Positions 36,029 through 44,763 of a stretch of 64,000 nucleotides of DNA are shown piece after piece (the first letter of the stretch is position 1; every line of letters starts with the position of its first letter). The stretch lies in the NCBI GenBank assembly GCA_009780325.1, contig WRAF01000002.1:53733-117732 (forward strand), written 5' to 3'. Source of the DNA: Bacillota bacterium. Its GTDB lineage: Bacteria; Bacillota; Clostridia; Christensenellales; Pumilibacteraceae. A program made the translations under genes and the position numbers. The notes beneath the pieces are model-generated. The model worked only from the letters and a program-made list of their open reading frames with translations. It ran no database searches and was not told the DNA's origin.

Positions 36029-38860
36029 ATGAAAGAATTTATTACCATAAAAGGCGCAAAAGAAAATAATCTTAAAAATATTGATTTAGTTATCCCTAGA
36101 AACAAGTTGATAGTTTTTACGGGGCTTTCGGGCAGTGGGAAAACTTCTTTAGCATTTGATACTATTTTTGCTGAGGGACAGCGCAGATTTATTGAATCCT
36201 TAAGTTCATATGCACGTCAGTTTTTAGGTCAAATGCATAAGCCCAATGTTGAAAGCATTGACGGACTTTCTCCTGCAATATCTATTGACCAAAAGACTAC
36301 GGGCAGAAATCCTAGATCTACGGTGGGGACGGTTACTGAAATATATGATTATCTTCGTTTATTTTATGCTAGAGCAGGTACAGTATTTTGTCCTAAATGT
36401 GATAAAGAAATATCTACTCAAACAATTGACCAAATTGTTGATAAGGTAATGTCTCAAAAAGAAGGCTCAAAGATTTTGGTTAATGCTCCTGTGGTTCGTG
36501 GCAGAAAAGGTGAATATTCAAAACTATTAGAGTCTTTTAAAAAAAGCGGTTATCAAAGAGTAATGATTAATGGTCAGATTCATTCTCTTGATGATGATAT
36601 TTCTTTGGACAAACAAAAGAAACACAGTATTTCAGTAGTAATCGATAGATTAGTCATAAAAGAAGATATATCTAAGCGCTTAACTGACAGTATAGAGGCT
36701 GCATTAAAACTTGCAGAAGGTTTGGTTATAATTGATAATGACGGTGAGGAAATTTTATTTAGTACAAAATATGCTTGTACAGAATGCAACATTTCTATAT
36801 CAGAAATTGAGCCTAGGTTATTTTCATTCAATTCTCCATTTGGAGCGTGTCCCACCTGTAGTGGCTTAGGCTATAAAAATGAAATTGACCCTGTATTAAT
36901 TTATGGTGACGGTGAAAAATCTTTAAGAAAAGGAGCATTGGCTGTATCGGGTTGGAATTTGGATGCAAGTTATTATGGTGAAATGTATTTTGAGGCCTTA
37001 TCAAAAAGATATAATTTTTCTTTGGATACACCTTATAAAGAATTGCCAGATAATATTAAACAAATTTTATTGTATGGGAATGGTGGCGAAAAACTCACTC
37101 TTGCATATCAAAGTTATAGCTTTAGTGGAAGTTTTCATAAATCGTATGAGGGAATTATCCCTAATTTAATGCGCCGCTATCAAACTACTGCATCGGAAAG
37201 TTCTAAAGCTGATATTGAAAAATATATGAGGTCAACACCTTGTTCTGAGTGCAATGGTTTGCGTCTAAAAAAAGAGGCGCTGGCAGTCAAGCTGAACGGA
37301 CAAAATATCGCTCAAATTTGCAGGTTGTCGATAAAAAAACTATGTGCATTCATAAGTAATTTGCAATTAAACGGTACTCAAACATTGATTGCTGCACCTA
37401 TAGTTAAAGAGATAAATGAGCGCTTAAAGTTTTTAATGGATGTTGGCTTAGATTATCTTACATTATCAAGAAGTGCAGGATCGCTAAGCGGAGGTGAAGC
37501 GCAAAGGATAAGGCTGGCTACTCAAATTGGGTCAGGCTTGATGGGTGTTTTATATATCTTAGATGAGCCAAGTATTGGTCTGCATCAACGGGATAATGAA
37601 AAATTAATTGCTACACTTGAAAGACTTAGAGATTTAGGAAATACTTTGATAGTGGTAGAGCATGATGAGGATACTATAAAAAGAGCAGACCATATAGTGG
37701 ATATTGGTCCTTTTGCAGGGGTGCATGGGGGAGAGCTTGTTGCTCAAGGAAACTTGCAAAACATAATGAATGCACCTAATTCTTTGACTGGAAAGTATTT
37801 GTCTGGCGAAAAAAATATTCCTATTCCTAAAACTCGAAGAGAAACAATAAATGGATTTATTGAGATTGTCGGGGCAAGTCAAAACAACCTAAAAAATGTG
37901 ACAGCAAGTATTCCTTTAGGAGTAATGACGGCTATAACTGGGGTATCAGGCAGCGGGAAAAGCAGTTTAATCAATCAAATTTTGTTTCCTGCTGCATCAA
38001 ACACTATAAATAAGACACGACTGCCAATTGGTAAACATGAAAAAATTGACGGCTTGCATCTTGTTGATAAAATTGTTAATATTGACCAAAGTGCAATAGG
38101 GCGTACTCCTCGTTCAAATCCTGCTACTTATACTGGTGTTTTTACTCCTATTAGAGAATTATTTGCAAAAACTAACGATGCAAAAGAGAGAGGATATGCT
38201 CCTGGACGCTTTAGTTTTAATGTAAAGGGTGGTCGATGTGAGCATTGTACGGGAGATGGAATCATTAAAATTGAAATGAATTTTTTGCCTGATGTGTATG
38301 TCCCGTGTGAGGTGTGTAAAGGTGAAAGATATAATCGTGAAACTTTAGCAGTAAAATATAAAGGTATAAATATTTCAGATGTCTTAAATATGACTATTGA
38401 GGATGCGTGTTGCTTTTTTGAAAATATTCCTCAGATTTACACAAAAATCAAGTCACTTTATGATGTGGGGTTAGGATATATAAAATTAGGGCAGTCAGCA
38501 ACAACTTTAAGTGGCGGTGAAGCACAAAGGGTTAAGTTGTCTACAGAATTATCAAAAAGGGCTACATCAAAATCATTATATATTTTGGATGAGCCGACAA
38601 CGGGTTTGCATATGGCAGATGTGGATAGATTGATTGTAATATTGCAGCGCTTAGCTTCAAGCGGAAATACTATTGTAGTAATAGAGCATAATTTGGATGT
38701 AATAAAAACGGCAGATTATTGTATAGATTTAGGATATGAGGGCGGCGATGCAGGCGGGCAAATTATTGGCGTTGGAACGCCTGAAGAATTGGCTAATAAT
38801 GAAAAGAGTTATACAGGAATATTTTTAAAGAAGATATTAGATAACCGATATGTTGTGTAG
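36029..38860 (+). CDS. uvrA: excinuclease ABC subunit A
   Basis: DNA-damage recognition ATPase of nucleotide excision repair. 943 residues with AGAAGGA upstream. Two ABC modules: Walker [10 protein letters not shown] and GVSGSGKSS, signatures [16 protein letters not shown] and [16 protein letters not shown], Walker [13 protein letters not shown] and LDEPTTGLH. Three zinc modules are visible (CPKC...; CTECN...[15 protein letters not shown]...CEVCKGERY). Full length and intact; presumably part of a uvrBA transcript. Confidence 0.95.
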   Translation: MKEFITIKGAKENNLKNIDLVIPRNKLIVFTGLSGSGKTSLAFDTIFAEGQRRFIESLSSYARQFLGQMHKPNVESIDGLSPAISIDQKTTGRNPRSTVGTVTEIYDYLRLFYARAGTVFCPKCDKEISTQTIDQIVDKVMSQKEGSKILVNAPVVRGRKGEYSKLLESFKKSGYQRVMINGQIHSLDDDISLDKQKKHSISVVIDRLVIKEDISKRLTDSIEAALKLAEGLVIIDNDGEEILFSTKYACTECNISISEIEPRLFSFNSPFGACPTCSGLGYKNEIDPVLIYGDGEKSLRKGALAVSGWNLDASYYGEMYFEALSKRYNFSLDTPYKELPDNIKQILLYGNGGEKLTLAYQSYSFSGSFHKSYEGIIPNLMRRYQTTASESSKADIEKYMRSTPCSECNGLRLKKEALAVKLNGQNIAQICRLSIKKLCAFISNLQLNGTQTLIAAPIVKEINERLKFLMDVGLDYLTLSRSAGSLSGGEAQRIRLATQIGSGLMGVLYILDEPSIGLHQRDNEKLIATLERLRDLGNTLIVVEHDEDTIKRADHIVDIGPFAGVHGGELVAQGNLQNIMNAPNSLTGKYLSGEKNIPIPKTRRETINGFIEIVGASQNNLKNVTASIPLGVMTAITGVSGSGKSSLINQILFPAASNTINKTRLPIGKHEKIDGLHLVDKIVNIDQSAIGRTPRSNPATYTGVFTPIRELFAKTNDAKERGYAPGRFSFNVKGGRCEHCTGDGIIKIEMNFLPDVYVPCEVCKGERYNRETLAVKYKGINISDVLNMTIEDACCFFENIPQIYTKIKSLYDVGLGYIKLGQSATTLSGGEAQRVKLSTELSKRATSKSLYILDEPTTGLHMADVDRLIVILQRLASSGNTIVVIEHNLDVIKTADYCIDLGYEGGDAGGQIIGVGTPEELANNEKSYTGIFLKKILDNRYVV

Positions 38861-38896
38861 AAATTACGAATAAAGAAAATTTCTTACTTAAAAATG

Positions 38897-38902
38897 TAAA
38901 AT
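38897..38902 (+). promoter_or_regulatory. -10-like box before the XRE gene
   Basis: TAAAAT ends 6 nt before the ATG at 38909, with no Shine-Dalgarno. The -35 is weak (TAAAGA near 38871-38876). Confidence 0.35.
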
Positions 38903-38908
38903 AATATT

Positions 38909-39109
38909 ATGTTTAGTAATAAATTAAAAGAATTAAGAGAATCAAATGAGTTGACTCAAATAGCCTTGGCAGAAAAGCTGGGTGTGACAAGGCAAAATAT
39001 TTGTGATTGGGAAAATCGAAGAAGTGAAACTGATTTTGCCATGTTAATAAAGATAGCAGACTTTTTTGACATATCTTTAGATGAGTTATTAGGCAGAAAA
39101 GAGATATAA
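38909..39109 (+). CDS. XRE-family helix-turn-helix regulator
   Basis: 66 residues, almost only an HTH_3/Cro-C1 domain: LKELRESNELTQIALAEKLGVTRQNICDWENRRSETDF and then LIKIADFFDISLDELLGR. It has no effector domain. It lies 44 nt upstream of the acidic lipoprotein and MORN genes and is a natural candidate to regulate them. Confidence 0.85.
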   Translation: MFSNKLKELRESNELTQIALAEKLGVTRQNICDWENRRSETDFAMLIKIADFFDISLDELLGRKEI

Positions 39110-39153
39110 TCTAAAAAACTTTTACAAAAGAAAAAAATAATAGAGGAAAACAT

Positions 39154-40536
39154 ATGAAAAAACTAATTTTTATCATGATTTTGTGCATGAGTTTCATGGC
39201 AATCTTTTTTATTGGTGCATGTGATGATGCTATTGAGTATAGAAATGAAAATGAAATTGAAGAGTGTTGTGGTCAGGTGGATGATAAAGATGACTATGAT
39301 AGTGAGAATGACAATGACAATGACTATGATAGTGATTGTGATAATGATGATATAGTGGATGAGGATAAGGAAGAGGATTACGATTGTGAGAATAATAATC
39401 AAGAATGTAATATTGGTGAAGAATGTAATGATGAGGGTGGTGGAGATGAAGAATGTGAAGATAAGGAAAAAGAATATGAAGATAATGATGAATGTAATGA
39501 GTATGAAAAAGAAGATAATGAGGATAATAAATGTGATGTTGAAAATGATGAGTGTGATGAAGATGAGTATAATAATGATTATGAATATGATGATGTATGC
39601 GATGATTATGGAGATACATGTGATATAGAAGAATGTGATGAAGATAAGCAAGAAAATAATGACATAGAAGAAGATTATAATGAATATGATGATGCATGTG
39701 ATAAAGAAGAAAATTGTGATGATAAAGAAGAATGTAATGAAGATAATGTTGATGATGAAAATATATGTGATGATTATGAACAAGAGTGTAGTGAGAATAA
39801 TGAAGAAGAATATATTCCATCAATACCTGTTTATTTTTTAGTTACATTTGATTCAAACGGCGGTCTTATTCTAGAGTCTATATTAATTAGAGACGGACAA
39901 AAAATATGTCAAATACCTATTCCCTATAAAAACGGATACATATTTTTGTATTGGTCGCTTAATAATGAGTATTTTGATGCTGACATGCCAATAACTTTGG
40001 ATGTTATTCTGCTAGCAGTTTGGAAACATGATTATGAGTCTTGTGAAAATGATGACATAGAAGAAAATGATGACATAGAAGAAGATAATGGAGATGAAGA
40101 AGAATACAATGACTGTGAAAACAATAATAAAGATTGCGATATAATTGAAGATGAATATTGTGAAAATGAAAAAGAAAGTGATGAGCATGATAAATGCGAA
40201 GAAAATGAAGATGATGAAAATGAATTATCAAACTATTTAACGATAAATTTGCAGATAAATCCACTTTTTAGATATACATTTATTGAATTAAACGGACATG
40301 TATATTATGAAAAATATATGAACACCACTAGAGGCTCTAAGATTATCTTAGAGATTTTTGGCAGGCGAGCATGGTATTATAATTCAGCGTGGCAATTACA
40401 AGTTCCGATAGTTTATATTAATAATCAAAGACTAAATGTTTATATTATAGAAGATTTATTTTTAGGTTCAGTTAGATTTGTGTTTATTATTTATGCTTAT
40501 TCACAAGATGATTACTTAAATATTCAAATTGCTTGA
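39154..40536 (+). CDS. acidic Cys-rich lipoprotein with InlB-type B-repeat
   Basis: 460 residues with GAGGAAA upstream. A lipoprotein signal ends at IGAC (Cys23). Residues 24 to about 220 are almost wholly Asp, Glu, Asn, Tyr and regularly spaced Cys (EECNDE, DDACDKEENCDD and similar). A single Listeria-Bacteroides repeat (InlB B-repeat) follows at about 226-292, recognisable from TFDSNGG, PYKNGY and AVWKHD. A second acidic, Cys-bearing tract (295-365) and a folded C-terminal domain of about 95 residues complete it. The acidic tracts could bind calcium or other metals or act as a charged stalk. Surface-exposed role inferred; no characterised homologue recognised. Confidence 0.75.
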   Translation: MKKLIFIMILCMSFMAIFFIGACDDAIEYRNENEIEECCGQVDDKDDYDSENDNDNDYDSDCDNDDIVDEDKEEDYDCENNNQECNIGEECNDEGGGDEECEDKEKEYEDNDECNEYEKEDNEDNKCDVENDECDEDEYNNDYEYDDVCDDYGDTCDIEECDEDKQENNDIEEDYNEYDDACDKEENCDDKEECNEDNVDDENICDDYEQECSENNEEEYIPSIPVYFLVTFDSNGGLILESILIRDGQKICQIPIPYKNGYIFLYWSLNNEYFDADMPITLDVILLAVWKHDYESCENDDIEENDDIEEDNGDEEEYNDCENNNKDCDIIEDEYCENEKESDEHDKCEENEDDENELSNYLTINLQINPLFRYTFIELNGHVYYEKYMNTTRGSKIILEIFGRRAWYYNSAWQLQVPIVYINNQRLNVYIIEDLFLGSVRFVFIIYAYSQDDYLNIQIA

Positions 40537-40583
40537 CTATACAAAAACAAGTATGGTATTCTATGATTAGGAGAGAAAAAAGA

Positions 40584-41921
40584 ATGGATATCAATCAAAA
40601 AAACAATAATTTTATCAGAGAAATTTATTCAGATGGCAGTCACTATGAGGGACAAATAAAACATGGTAATCGTGAAGGCAAGGGAATATATTGTTATTCT
40701 GACGGTTCTAAATATGAGGGTGATTTTTCAAATGGAATAAGGCATGGAAGAGGCATTCAAATCTTGTCGAATGGTGACCGCTATGATGGAGAATTTAAAA
40801 ATGGGCATCAAGATGGCAGAGGAGTTTTTTATTATGCAAATGGTTCAAAATATGACGGTGAATATAAAGAAGGGATAAGGCAAGGGCGTGGGATATATAC
40901 CTATGCGGAGGGCGGCAGATTTGATGGTGAGTTTAAGAATGGACTTCCTGAAGGCAGAGGGATTTTTTATTATCCAGATGGCAGTCGTTATGAAGGTGAG
41001 TGCAAGGACGGAAAGCCGCATGGCAGAGGAATTTGCTATTATTCAGATAATTCAAAATATGATGGTGAGTATATTGACGGCAAACAGCAAGGCAGAGGTT
41101 TATTTTATTATCCAGATGGAAGAAAATATGACGGTGAATATAAAGATGGAAAAAGAGAAGGCAAGGGAGTATATTATTATACAGACGGAAGTCGCTTTGA
41201 AGGTGAGTTTTTAAGCGGAGATCCATCACAAAAAGGAGTTTATTATTATTCGGACGGGTCAAAATATGACGGGGAATTTAAAAACGGAAAGTCAGACGGT
41301 GTTGGGACATTAATACATGCAAATGGAGATAAATATGAAGGTGAGTTTAAAGATGGGCTGCCAAATGGTAGGGGAAGTGAATTTTTTGTGGATGGAAGTC
41401 GTTATGCTGGAGAGTATAAAAATGGTAAAATAGGCGGAAGAGGTATATATTATTATGTAGATGGTTCTAAATATGAAGGCGAATTTTTAAATGGAGAGCA
41501 AAATGGCAAGGGTGAGTATTTTTATTCGGACAGGACTAGGTATATAGGTGAGGTTTCAGCTGGGAGACCAAGCGGAAGAGGAGTATATTATTTTGCGAAC
41601 GGGTCAAGATATGAGGGAGACGTTGTAGATGGAAAGCCGCATGGCAGAGGTGCATTTTATTATGTGGATGGCAGAAGGTTTGAAGGTAATGTAAAAGACG
41701 GAAAACCAGAAGGTCGGGGTCAATATTATTATGCTGATGGAAATAAGTATGAGGGAGAGTTTAAAGACGGACATCCAAGCGGTCAGGGGGTTTGCTATTT
41801 CATAAGCGGCAATCGTTATGATGGTGAGTTTAAAAATGGTCAACCAGACGGCAAAGGTTTTTATTATTATTCTGATGGTCGCAGATATGAAGGCGAGTTT
41901 AAAGATGGTCGACCAATTTAA
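40584..41921 (+). CDS. MORN-repeat protein, 18 full repeats
   Basis: 445 residues from ATG 40584, with AGGAGAG upstream; in-frame codons further 5' lack support. After about 12 residues the protein is nothing but 23-residue MORN repeats of the form Y-D/E-G-E-F-K-N-G-x-x-x-G-R-G-x-x-Y-Y-x-D-G-S-K/R: 18 complete plus a partial nineteenth. No signal peptide or catalytic domain. MORN arrays form elongated beta-hairpin rods that bind lipids or proteins; bacterial functions are mostly unknown. It directly follows the acidic lipoprotein and is followed by a terminator, so XRE, lipoprotein and MORN may be one unit. Confidence 0.85.
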   Translation: MDINQKNNNFIREIYSDGSHYEGQIKHGNREGKGIYCYSDGSKYEGDFSNGIRHGRGIQILSNGDRYDGEFKNGHQDGRGVFYYANGSKYDGEYKEGIRQGRGIYTYAEGGRFDGEFKNGLPEGRGIFYYPDGSRYEGECKDGKPHGRGICYYSDNSKYDGEYIDGKQQGRGLFYYPDGRKYDGEYKDGKREGKGVYYYTDGSRFEGEFLSGDPSQKGVYYYSDGSKYDGEFKNGKSDGVGTLIHANGDKYEGEFKDGLPNGRGSEFFVDGSRYAGEYKNGKIGGRGIYYYVDGSKYEGEFLNGEQNGKGEYFYSDRTRYIGEVSAGRPSGRGVYYFANGSRYEGDVVDGKPHGRGAFYYVDGRRFEGNVKDGKPEGRGQYYYADGNKYEGEFKDGHPSGQGVCYFISGNRYDGEFKNGQPDGKGFYYYSDGRRYEGEFKDGRPI

Positions 41922-41930
41922 TGTGATTTA

Positions 41931-41957
41931 GGCGTCTAATATAAGGCGCCTTTTTTG
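41931..41957 (+). terminator. terminator after the MORN gene
   Basis: AGGCGTC pairs with GGCGCCT (one wobble), 8-nt loop, followed by T6. Confidence 0.75.
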
Positions 41958-42020
41958 ATGCTCTAGGAAAAATACTTCGTAGAACACGCTGGTTTGAGAA
42001 TGCTTGGAAACCAAAAAAAC

Positions 42021-42060
42021 CGCTACTGCAAGGGCGGGTCGGGGCGAAGCTCCTTTTTTG
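42021..42060 (+). repeat. GC-rich hairpin element, copy 2
   Basis: CCGC-N10-GCGG followed by GGGGC-GAA-GCTCC and T6. Similar in layout to 8298-8338 and 58392-58485. It works on paper as a second terminator. Confidence 0.45.
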
Positions 42061-42109
42061 ATGTGTGAAAATTTTTATGATATTGATATTTTATAAGGCA
42101 CAAAAACAT

Positions 42110-42138
42110 TTGACAAGTTTATTTTATTATAATAGAAT
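42110..42138 (+). promoter_or_regulatory. promoter of the THF riboswitch / folT-like gene
   Basis: TTGACA (42110-42115), 17-bp spacer, TAGAAT (42133-42138). The start is expected near 42145, exactly at the beginning of the aptamer. An overlapping TATAAT at 42128 would give a 12-bp spacer and is less likely. Confidence 0.6.
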
Positions 42139-42147
42139 AAATCAGTA

Positions 42148-42255
42148 AGAGAGTAGAAGAGTTTACGGAAAGTGCTATAGGATGGGATGTCGCCTATAGA
42201 CGAAAAAGATAAAATTAAAAATTTATCTTTGTGATAAACTCCTCGCGTCCGCTCT
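42148..42255 (+). ncRNA. tetrahydrofolate (THF-I) riboswitch
   Basis: The conserved blocks of the THF-I aptamer appear in order: AGAGAGTAGA at the 5' end, GGATGGGATGTCGCC followed by GACGAAA, and CGCGTCCGCTCT at the 3' end. AGAG (42150-42153) closes P1 with CTCT (42252-42255). A variable helix, AGATAAA...TTTATCT, lies in between. It is followed by an intrinsic terminator that also covers the ribosome site of a FolT-like ECF transporter gene, the expected genetic context. Confidence 0.88.
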
Positions 42256-42276
42256 AAAATCATATAAAAATTATTG

Positions 42277-42290
42277 CAAACATATGTTTG
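42277..42290. repeat. dispersed dyad CAAACATATGTTTG
   Basis: A perfect 14-bp palindrome in the expression platform between the aptamer and the terminator. Its flanks add AAAATTAT/ATAATTTT symmetry, so in RNA it can form a hairpin followed by T5. Confidence 0.7.
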
Positions 42291-42319
42291 GCGCATAATT
42301 TTTAAGTGTTTTTAATCGG

Positions 42320-42350
42320 ACCTCTTAAATTTAATTAAAGAGGTTTTTTA
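42320..42350 (+). terminator. riboswitch expression-platform terminator
   Basis: ACCTCTT (42320-42326) pairs with AAGAGGT (42338-42344), followed by T6. The AGAGG ribosome site of the next gene is inside the stem, so the hairpin would block both transcription and translation when folate is abundant. Confidence 0.7.
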
Positions 42351-42354
42351 TTTT

Positions 42355-43506
42355 ATGGAAGAAACAATGCAAGAGCAAGAAGAAGCGGCTGTTGCTCAAG
42401 AGCAAGAAATTGCTGATGTAAAACAACGCATTTTAGCAACAGAACTAACAGACACAGACAGCACACAAAAAGTTCCGATTTGGAAAAGAATATTTCTTCC
42501 TCCTAAAAGATTTGGACAAGGTCAAAATTTTAGAATCACACTATTCATTGCAATGATGGCAGTTATGATTGCTATGGGCACTGTATTAAATGCATTTTCT
42601 TTTCAAGTTGCAGGATTAGGGCGTGTCAGTTTTGTATATATGTTTATGTATTTAAGCGGAATGTTGTTTGGTCCTTTTTATGGTGCACTAGTTGCTTTCA
42701 CTGCTGACGGATTAGGCTGGATATTAAGACCAGAAGGTCCTTATATGCCGCTAATAGGTTTATCAAATGCAACAGTTTCAATGATAGTCGGCTTTATTTT
42801 TATGATCAAGTTTAATAGAAAAACGCTAAAAAATGTATTGCTTGTTGCCTTTGTTTTGATTTGTGTGGCTACAGTTATGTCAACATATTATGTAGGTCCG
42901 TTTCAAGCAGCTCAACCTGAGCGATTTGCTAGAATACTAGAAAGAGCTGCTGGACATGAGTTTTATGGCAATGAATATCTTTATGTTCCGTGTGCAGATG
43001 GGGGAGATGGAATCCATGAATTTGTTAGACGGCTATATATATCAACCCCACGAGTATATAAGACTGATGAACATGGGCGATTTTTGTATGAGGTTATTCC
43101 GCCAACAGCTGCGACAGGAATGCACAACGGCGTAAGAGTAGCAATAATCGCCATAACAATATCATTATTAGTCTTTGGTGTATATAAAATAATGGGTATG
43201 AGAATTCTAGAGGGCAAAGAGAATGAACTAGCAAGCAATCAATGGTTCGCTAAAACGATATTTGCAGCAATTGTCGCTTTTGTTCCTACTACACTAGGCT
43301 TAAGTGTTTGGGGAATCCATTTATTAATTCAAATGGGAATGGCAGGATTTCCGCCGACTTGGAATTCGTTCTCAATCATTTTAATGGCGCAATTAGTGTC
43401 GCAGCCAGTTTGGGTAGGTATAAATTTATTCTTAATGAGTATGCTTGTGCCTGCTTTAAACAGGTCAGTGTTTAAACGGCAGCCTTTAGGGGAATGTAAT
43501 TGGTGA
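42355..43506 (+). CDS. ECF transporter S component, FolT-like, with insertions
   Basis: Substrate-binding membrane subunit predicted to import folate, based on sequence and on the THF riboswitch upstream. 383 residues, about twice the usual 170-200. A 55-residue acidic Gln/Glu-rich N-terminus precedes the first helix. The S-component core is recognisable in VSFVYMFMYLSGMLFGPFYGALVAFTADGLGW and GLSNATVSMIVGF. A large soluble insertion (about 180-260, QAAQPERFARILERAAGHEFYG...) separates helices, and two more hydrophobic blocks follow. No EcfA or EcfT genes are adjacent, so it would use a shared energising module encoded elsewhere. Confidence 0.75.
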   Translation: MEETMQEQEEAAVAQEQEIADVKQRILATELTDTDSTQKVPIWKRIFLPPKRFGQGQNFRITLFIAMMAVMIAMGTVLNAFSFQVAGLGRVSFVYMFMYLSGMLFGPFYGALVAFTADGLGWILRPEGPYMPLIGLSNATVSMIVGFIFMIKFNRKTLKNVLLVAFVLICVATVMSTYYVGPFQAAQPERFARILERAAGHEFYGNEYLYVPCADGGDGIHEFVRRLYISTPRVYKTDEHGRFLYEVIPPTAATGMHNGVRVAIIAITISLLVFGVYKIMGMRILEGKENELASNQWFAKTIFAAIVAFVPTTLGLSVWGIHLLIQMGMAGFPPTWNSFSIILMAQLVSQPVWVGINLFLMSMLVPALNRSVFKRQPLGECNW

Positions 43507-43787
43507 TGATAGCTCATAGGAGTGTTTAAAGTCTTCTGCATAATTTGGGCGGTCTGGATTGCCCGCTCCTAAATAATGAAATGAAAAGCGGGCGATTGAT
43601 AGTCGCCCCCTAGGGAAAGAATATTTTAATAATCTTAAACAAGAATAAGAAACGGATAGTTTAATAATGTTGAATAAAAAAGTTGTACGCCCGAATATCG
43701 GGCGTTTTTTTGTTAATAACTTTTTTTGCATAAAATACAAAAACTAAAAAAAACTGCATAAAATTCCTCAAAAAGTACAAATTTCGC
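43507..43787. other. intergenic region with hairpins and a terminator
   Basis: No gene is seen. TAGGAG/CTCCTA closes a structure around GGGC-N10-GCCC (about 43518-43573). GGGCGA-N7-TCGCCC forms a hairpin near 43590-43608. A strong terminator is at 43687-43711 (ACGCCCGA-ATA-TCGGGCGT then T run). The first structures look like small intergenic repeats. Confidence 0.5.
43687..43711 (+). terminator. terminator downstream of the folT-like gene
   Basis: An 8-bp perfect GC-rich stem ACGCCCGA/TCGGGCGT with 3-nt loop and T7. Confidence 0.85.
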
Positions 43788-43825
43788 TTGACAAGCAGCA
43801 GCAGCAGCAGCAGTTAAACTATACT
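43788..43825 (+). promoter_or_regulatory. candidate promoter with AGC triplet tract in the spacer
   Basis: TTGACA (43788-43793) and TATACT (43820-43825) are separated by 26 bp, of which 43794-43813 is (AGC)6AG. Loss of three triplets would give the optimal 17 bp. A second TTGACA at 43861 lacks a good -10. Tunable expression of the downstream gene by repeat slippage is a hypothesis. Confidence 0.45.
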
Positions 43826-43899
43826 TGAAAATTTAATTATTGATAACTAACGATTTTGTGTTGACAATGGTTTTTTGAAAATAATTGAAAGGGGTTTTT

Positions 43900-44676
43900 A
43901 TGGCTGATAATAAAAAAAAGGGCGGCAAGGGCTATATGATTGTGTCAATAATTTTGCTGGCATTGGGCGTGGTTTTTTTCAGGTGGCTTTTTGTTGTTTT
44001 TCCTTTTTTAATTGGGATTCCTTTAATTGGTACAGCGGGCACAGTTCTGGGGATAATTCTTGCAGGCTTGGCTGTGCTTATATTTGTTAACGGTATAACT
44101 AAAAGAAATTATGTTTTTGTGATTGTGCCGGTGATTTTGATGATAGTGGCTGTGTTTTCTTTTACAGGACATCTTACTGTAAGCGATGATTTGGGAGTCA
44201 GGATTATTGTTGGGGCAGTTTTTGCTGTGCCGGCGGTTATTATATTTATTAAAGGTGCGACTCAGGTTAAGTTTAAGCATAAAACAAAGCAAACAGGATT
44301 TAAAAGGACATTTTGGACTATCGCAGGACAGCGAAAGGGTTTTACGATAAGTATTGAAATGGATTTTAATACAAAACAGTTTTTAATTAAAAACAAGGGA
44401 CGCATTGTAGGAATGTATAAATTTTCAGAAATTGTCAGAGTTGAAACATCTAATACGGTTGATGAGGTTACATTCTCTACTGTTGGCTTTGGTTATATGG
44501 TGCGGTATGTTGCCCCTAATTATACTTATGATAATTGGGTGAAGGTGACTGCTTGTCAAGATGGCAAGACAAAGCCTTATTTAATTTATAGAGCGTCTAA
44601 GGACGACCAAACAAGTTTATATGACAAAATTATCAGCGCAGCAAAGGCGGGCGGATTAACTATGGTGAGTAAATGA
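43900..44676 (+). CDS. membrane protein with C-terminal cytoplasmic domain, unknown
   Basis: 258 residues from ATG 43900 with AAAGGGG 5 nt upstream. Lys-rich N-terminus (ADNKKKGGKG), four hydrophobic helices between about 12 and 130 (VSIILLALGVVFF, LIGTAGTVLGIILAGLAVLIF, YVFVIVPVILMIVAVF, IIVGAVFAVPAVIIFI). A polar beta-rich domain of about 110 residues follows (TISIEMDFNTKQFLIKNKGRIVGMYKFSEIVRVE), resembling a PH-like module. No recognised family. Convergent with the SpoVB-like gene. Confidence 0.65.
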   Translation: MADNKKKGGKGYMIVSIILLALGVVFFRWLFVVFPFLIGIPLIGTAGTVLGIILAGLAVLIFVNGITKRNYVFVIVPVILMIVAVFSFTGHLTVSDDLGVRIIVGAVFAVPAVIIFIKGATQVKFKHKTKQTGFKRTFWTIAGQRKGFTISIEMDFNTKQFLIKNKGRIVGMYKFSEIVRVETSNTVDEVTFSTVGFGYMVRYVAPNYTYDNWVKVTACQDGKTKPYLIYRASKDDQTSLYDKIISAAKAGGLTMVSK

Positions 44677-44763
44677 TTAGTCAAAAATAGCGCTTTACTG
44701 ATTTATAAAACTCTGCACATTCACGGTGATTTTCATGATACTTATATAATGTTTTTTGGTTGT

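Noticed and set aside
39163..39823. Two antisense open frames of about 200 codons opposite the acidic lipoprotein gene
   Set aside because: They are rich only in Ile/Phe or His/Tyr, a by-product of reading GAT/GAA/AAT repeats on the other strand. No ribosome sites or signals.
39154..40536. Acidic Cys-rich gene considered as an assembly artefact or low-complexity noise
   Set aside because: It has a proper ribosome site, a lipoprotein signal, a recognisable B-repeat and a folded C-terminal domain in one frame.
40584..41921. 69-bp periodic repeats taken at first as a possible CRISPR or tandem DNA repeat
   Set aside because: The period is exactly 23 codons and encodes MORN repeats; nucleotide identity between units is low, and there are no spacers.
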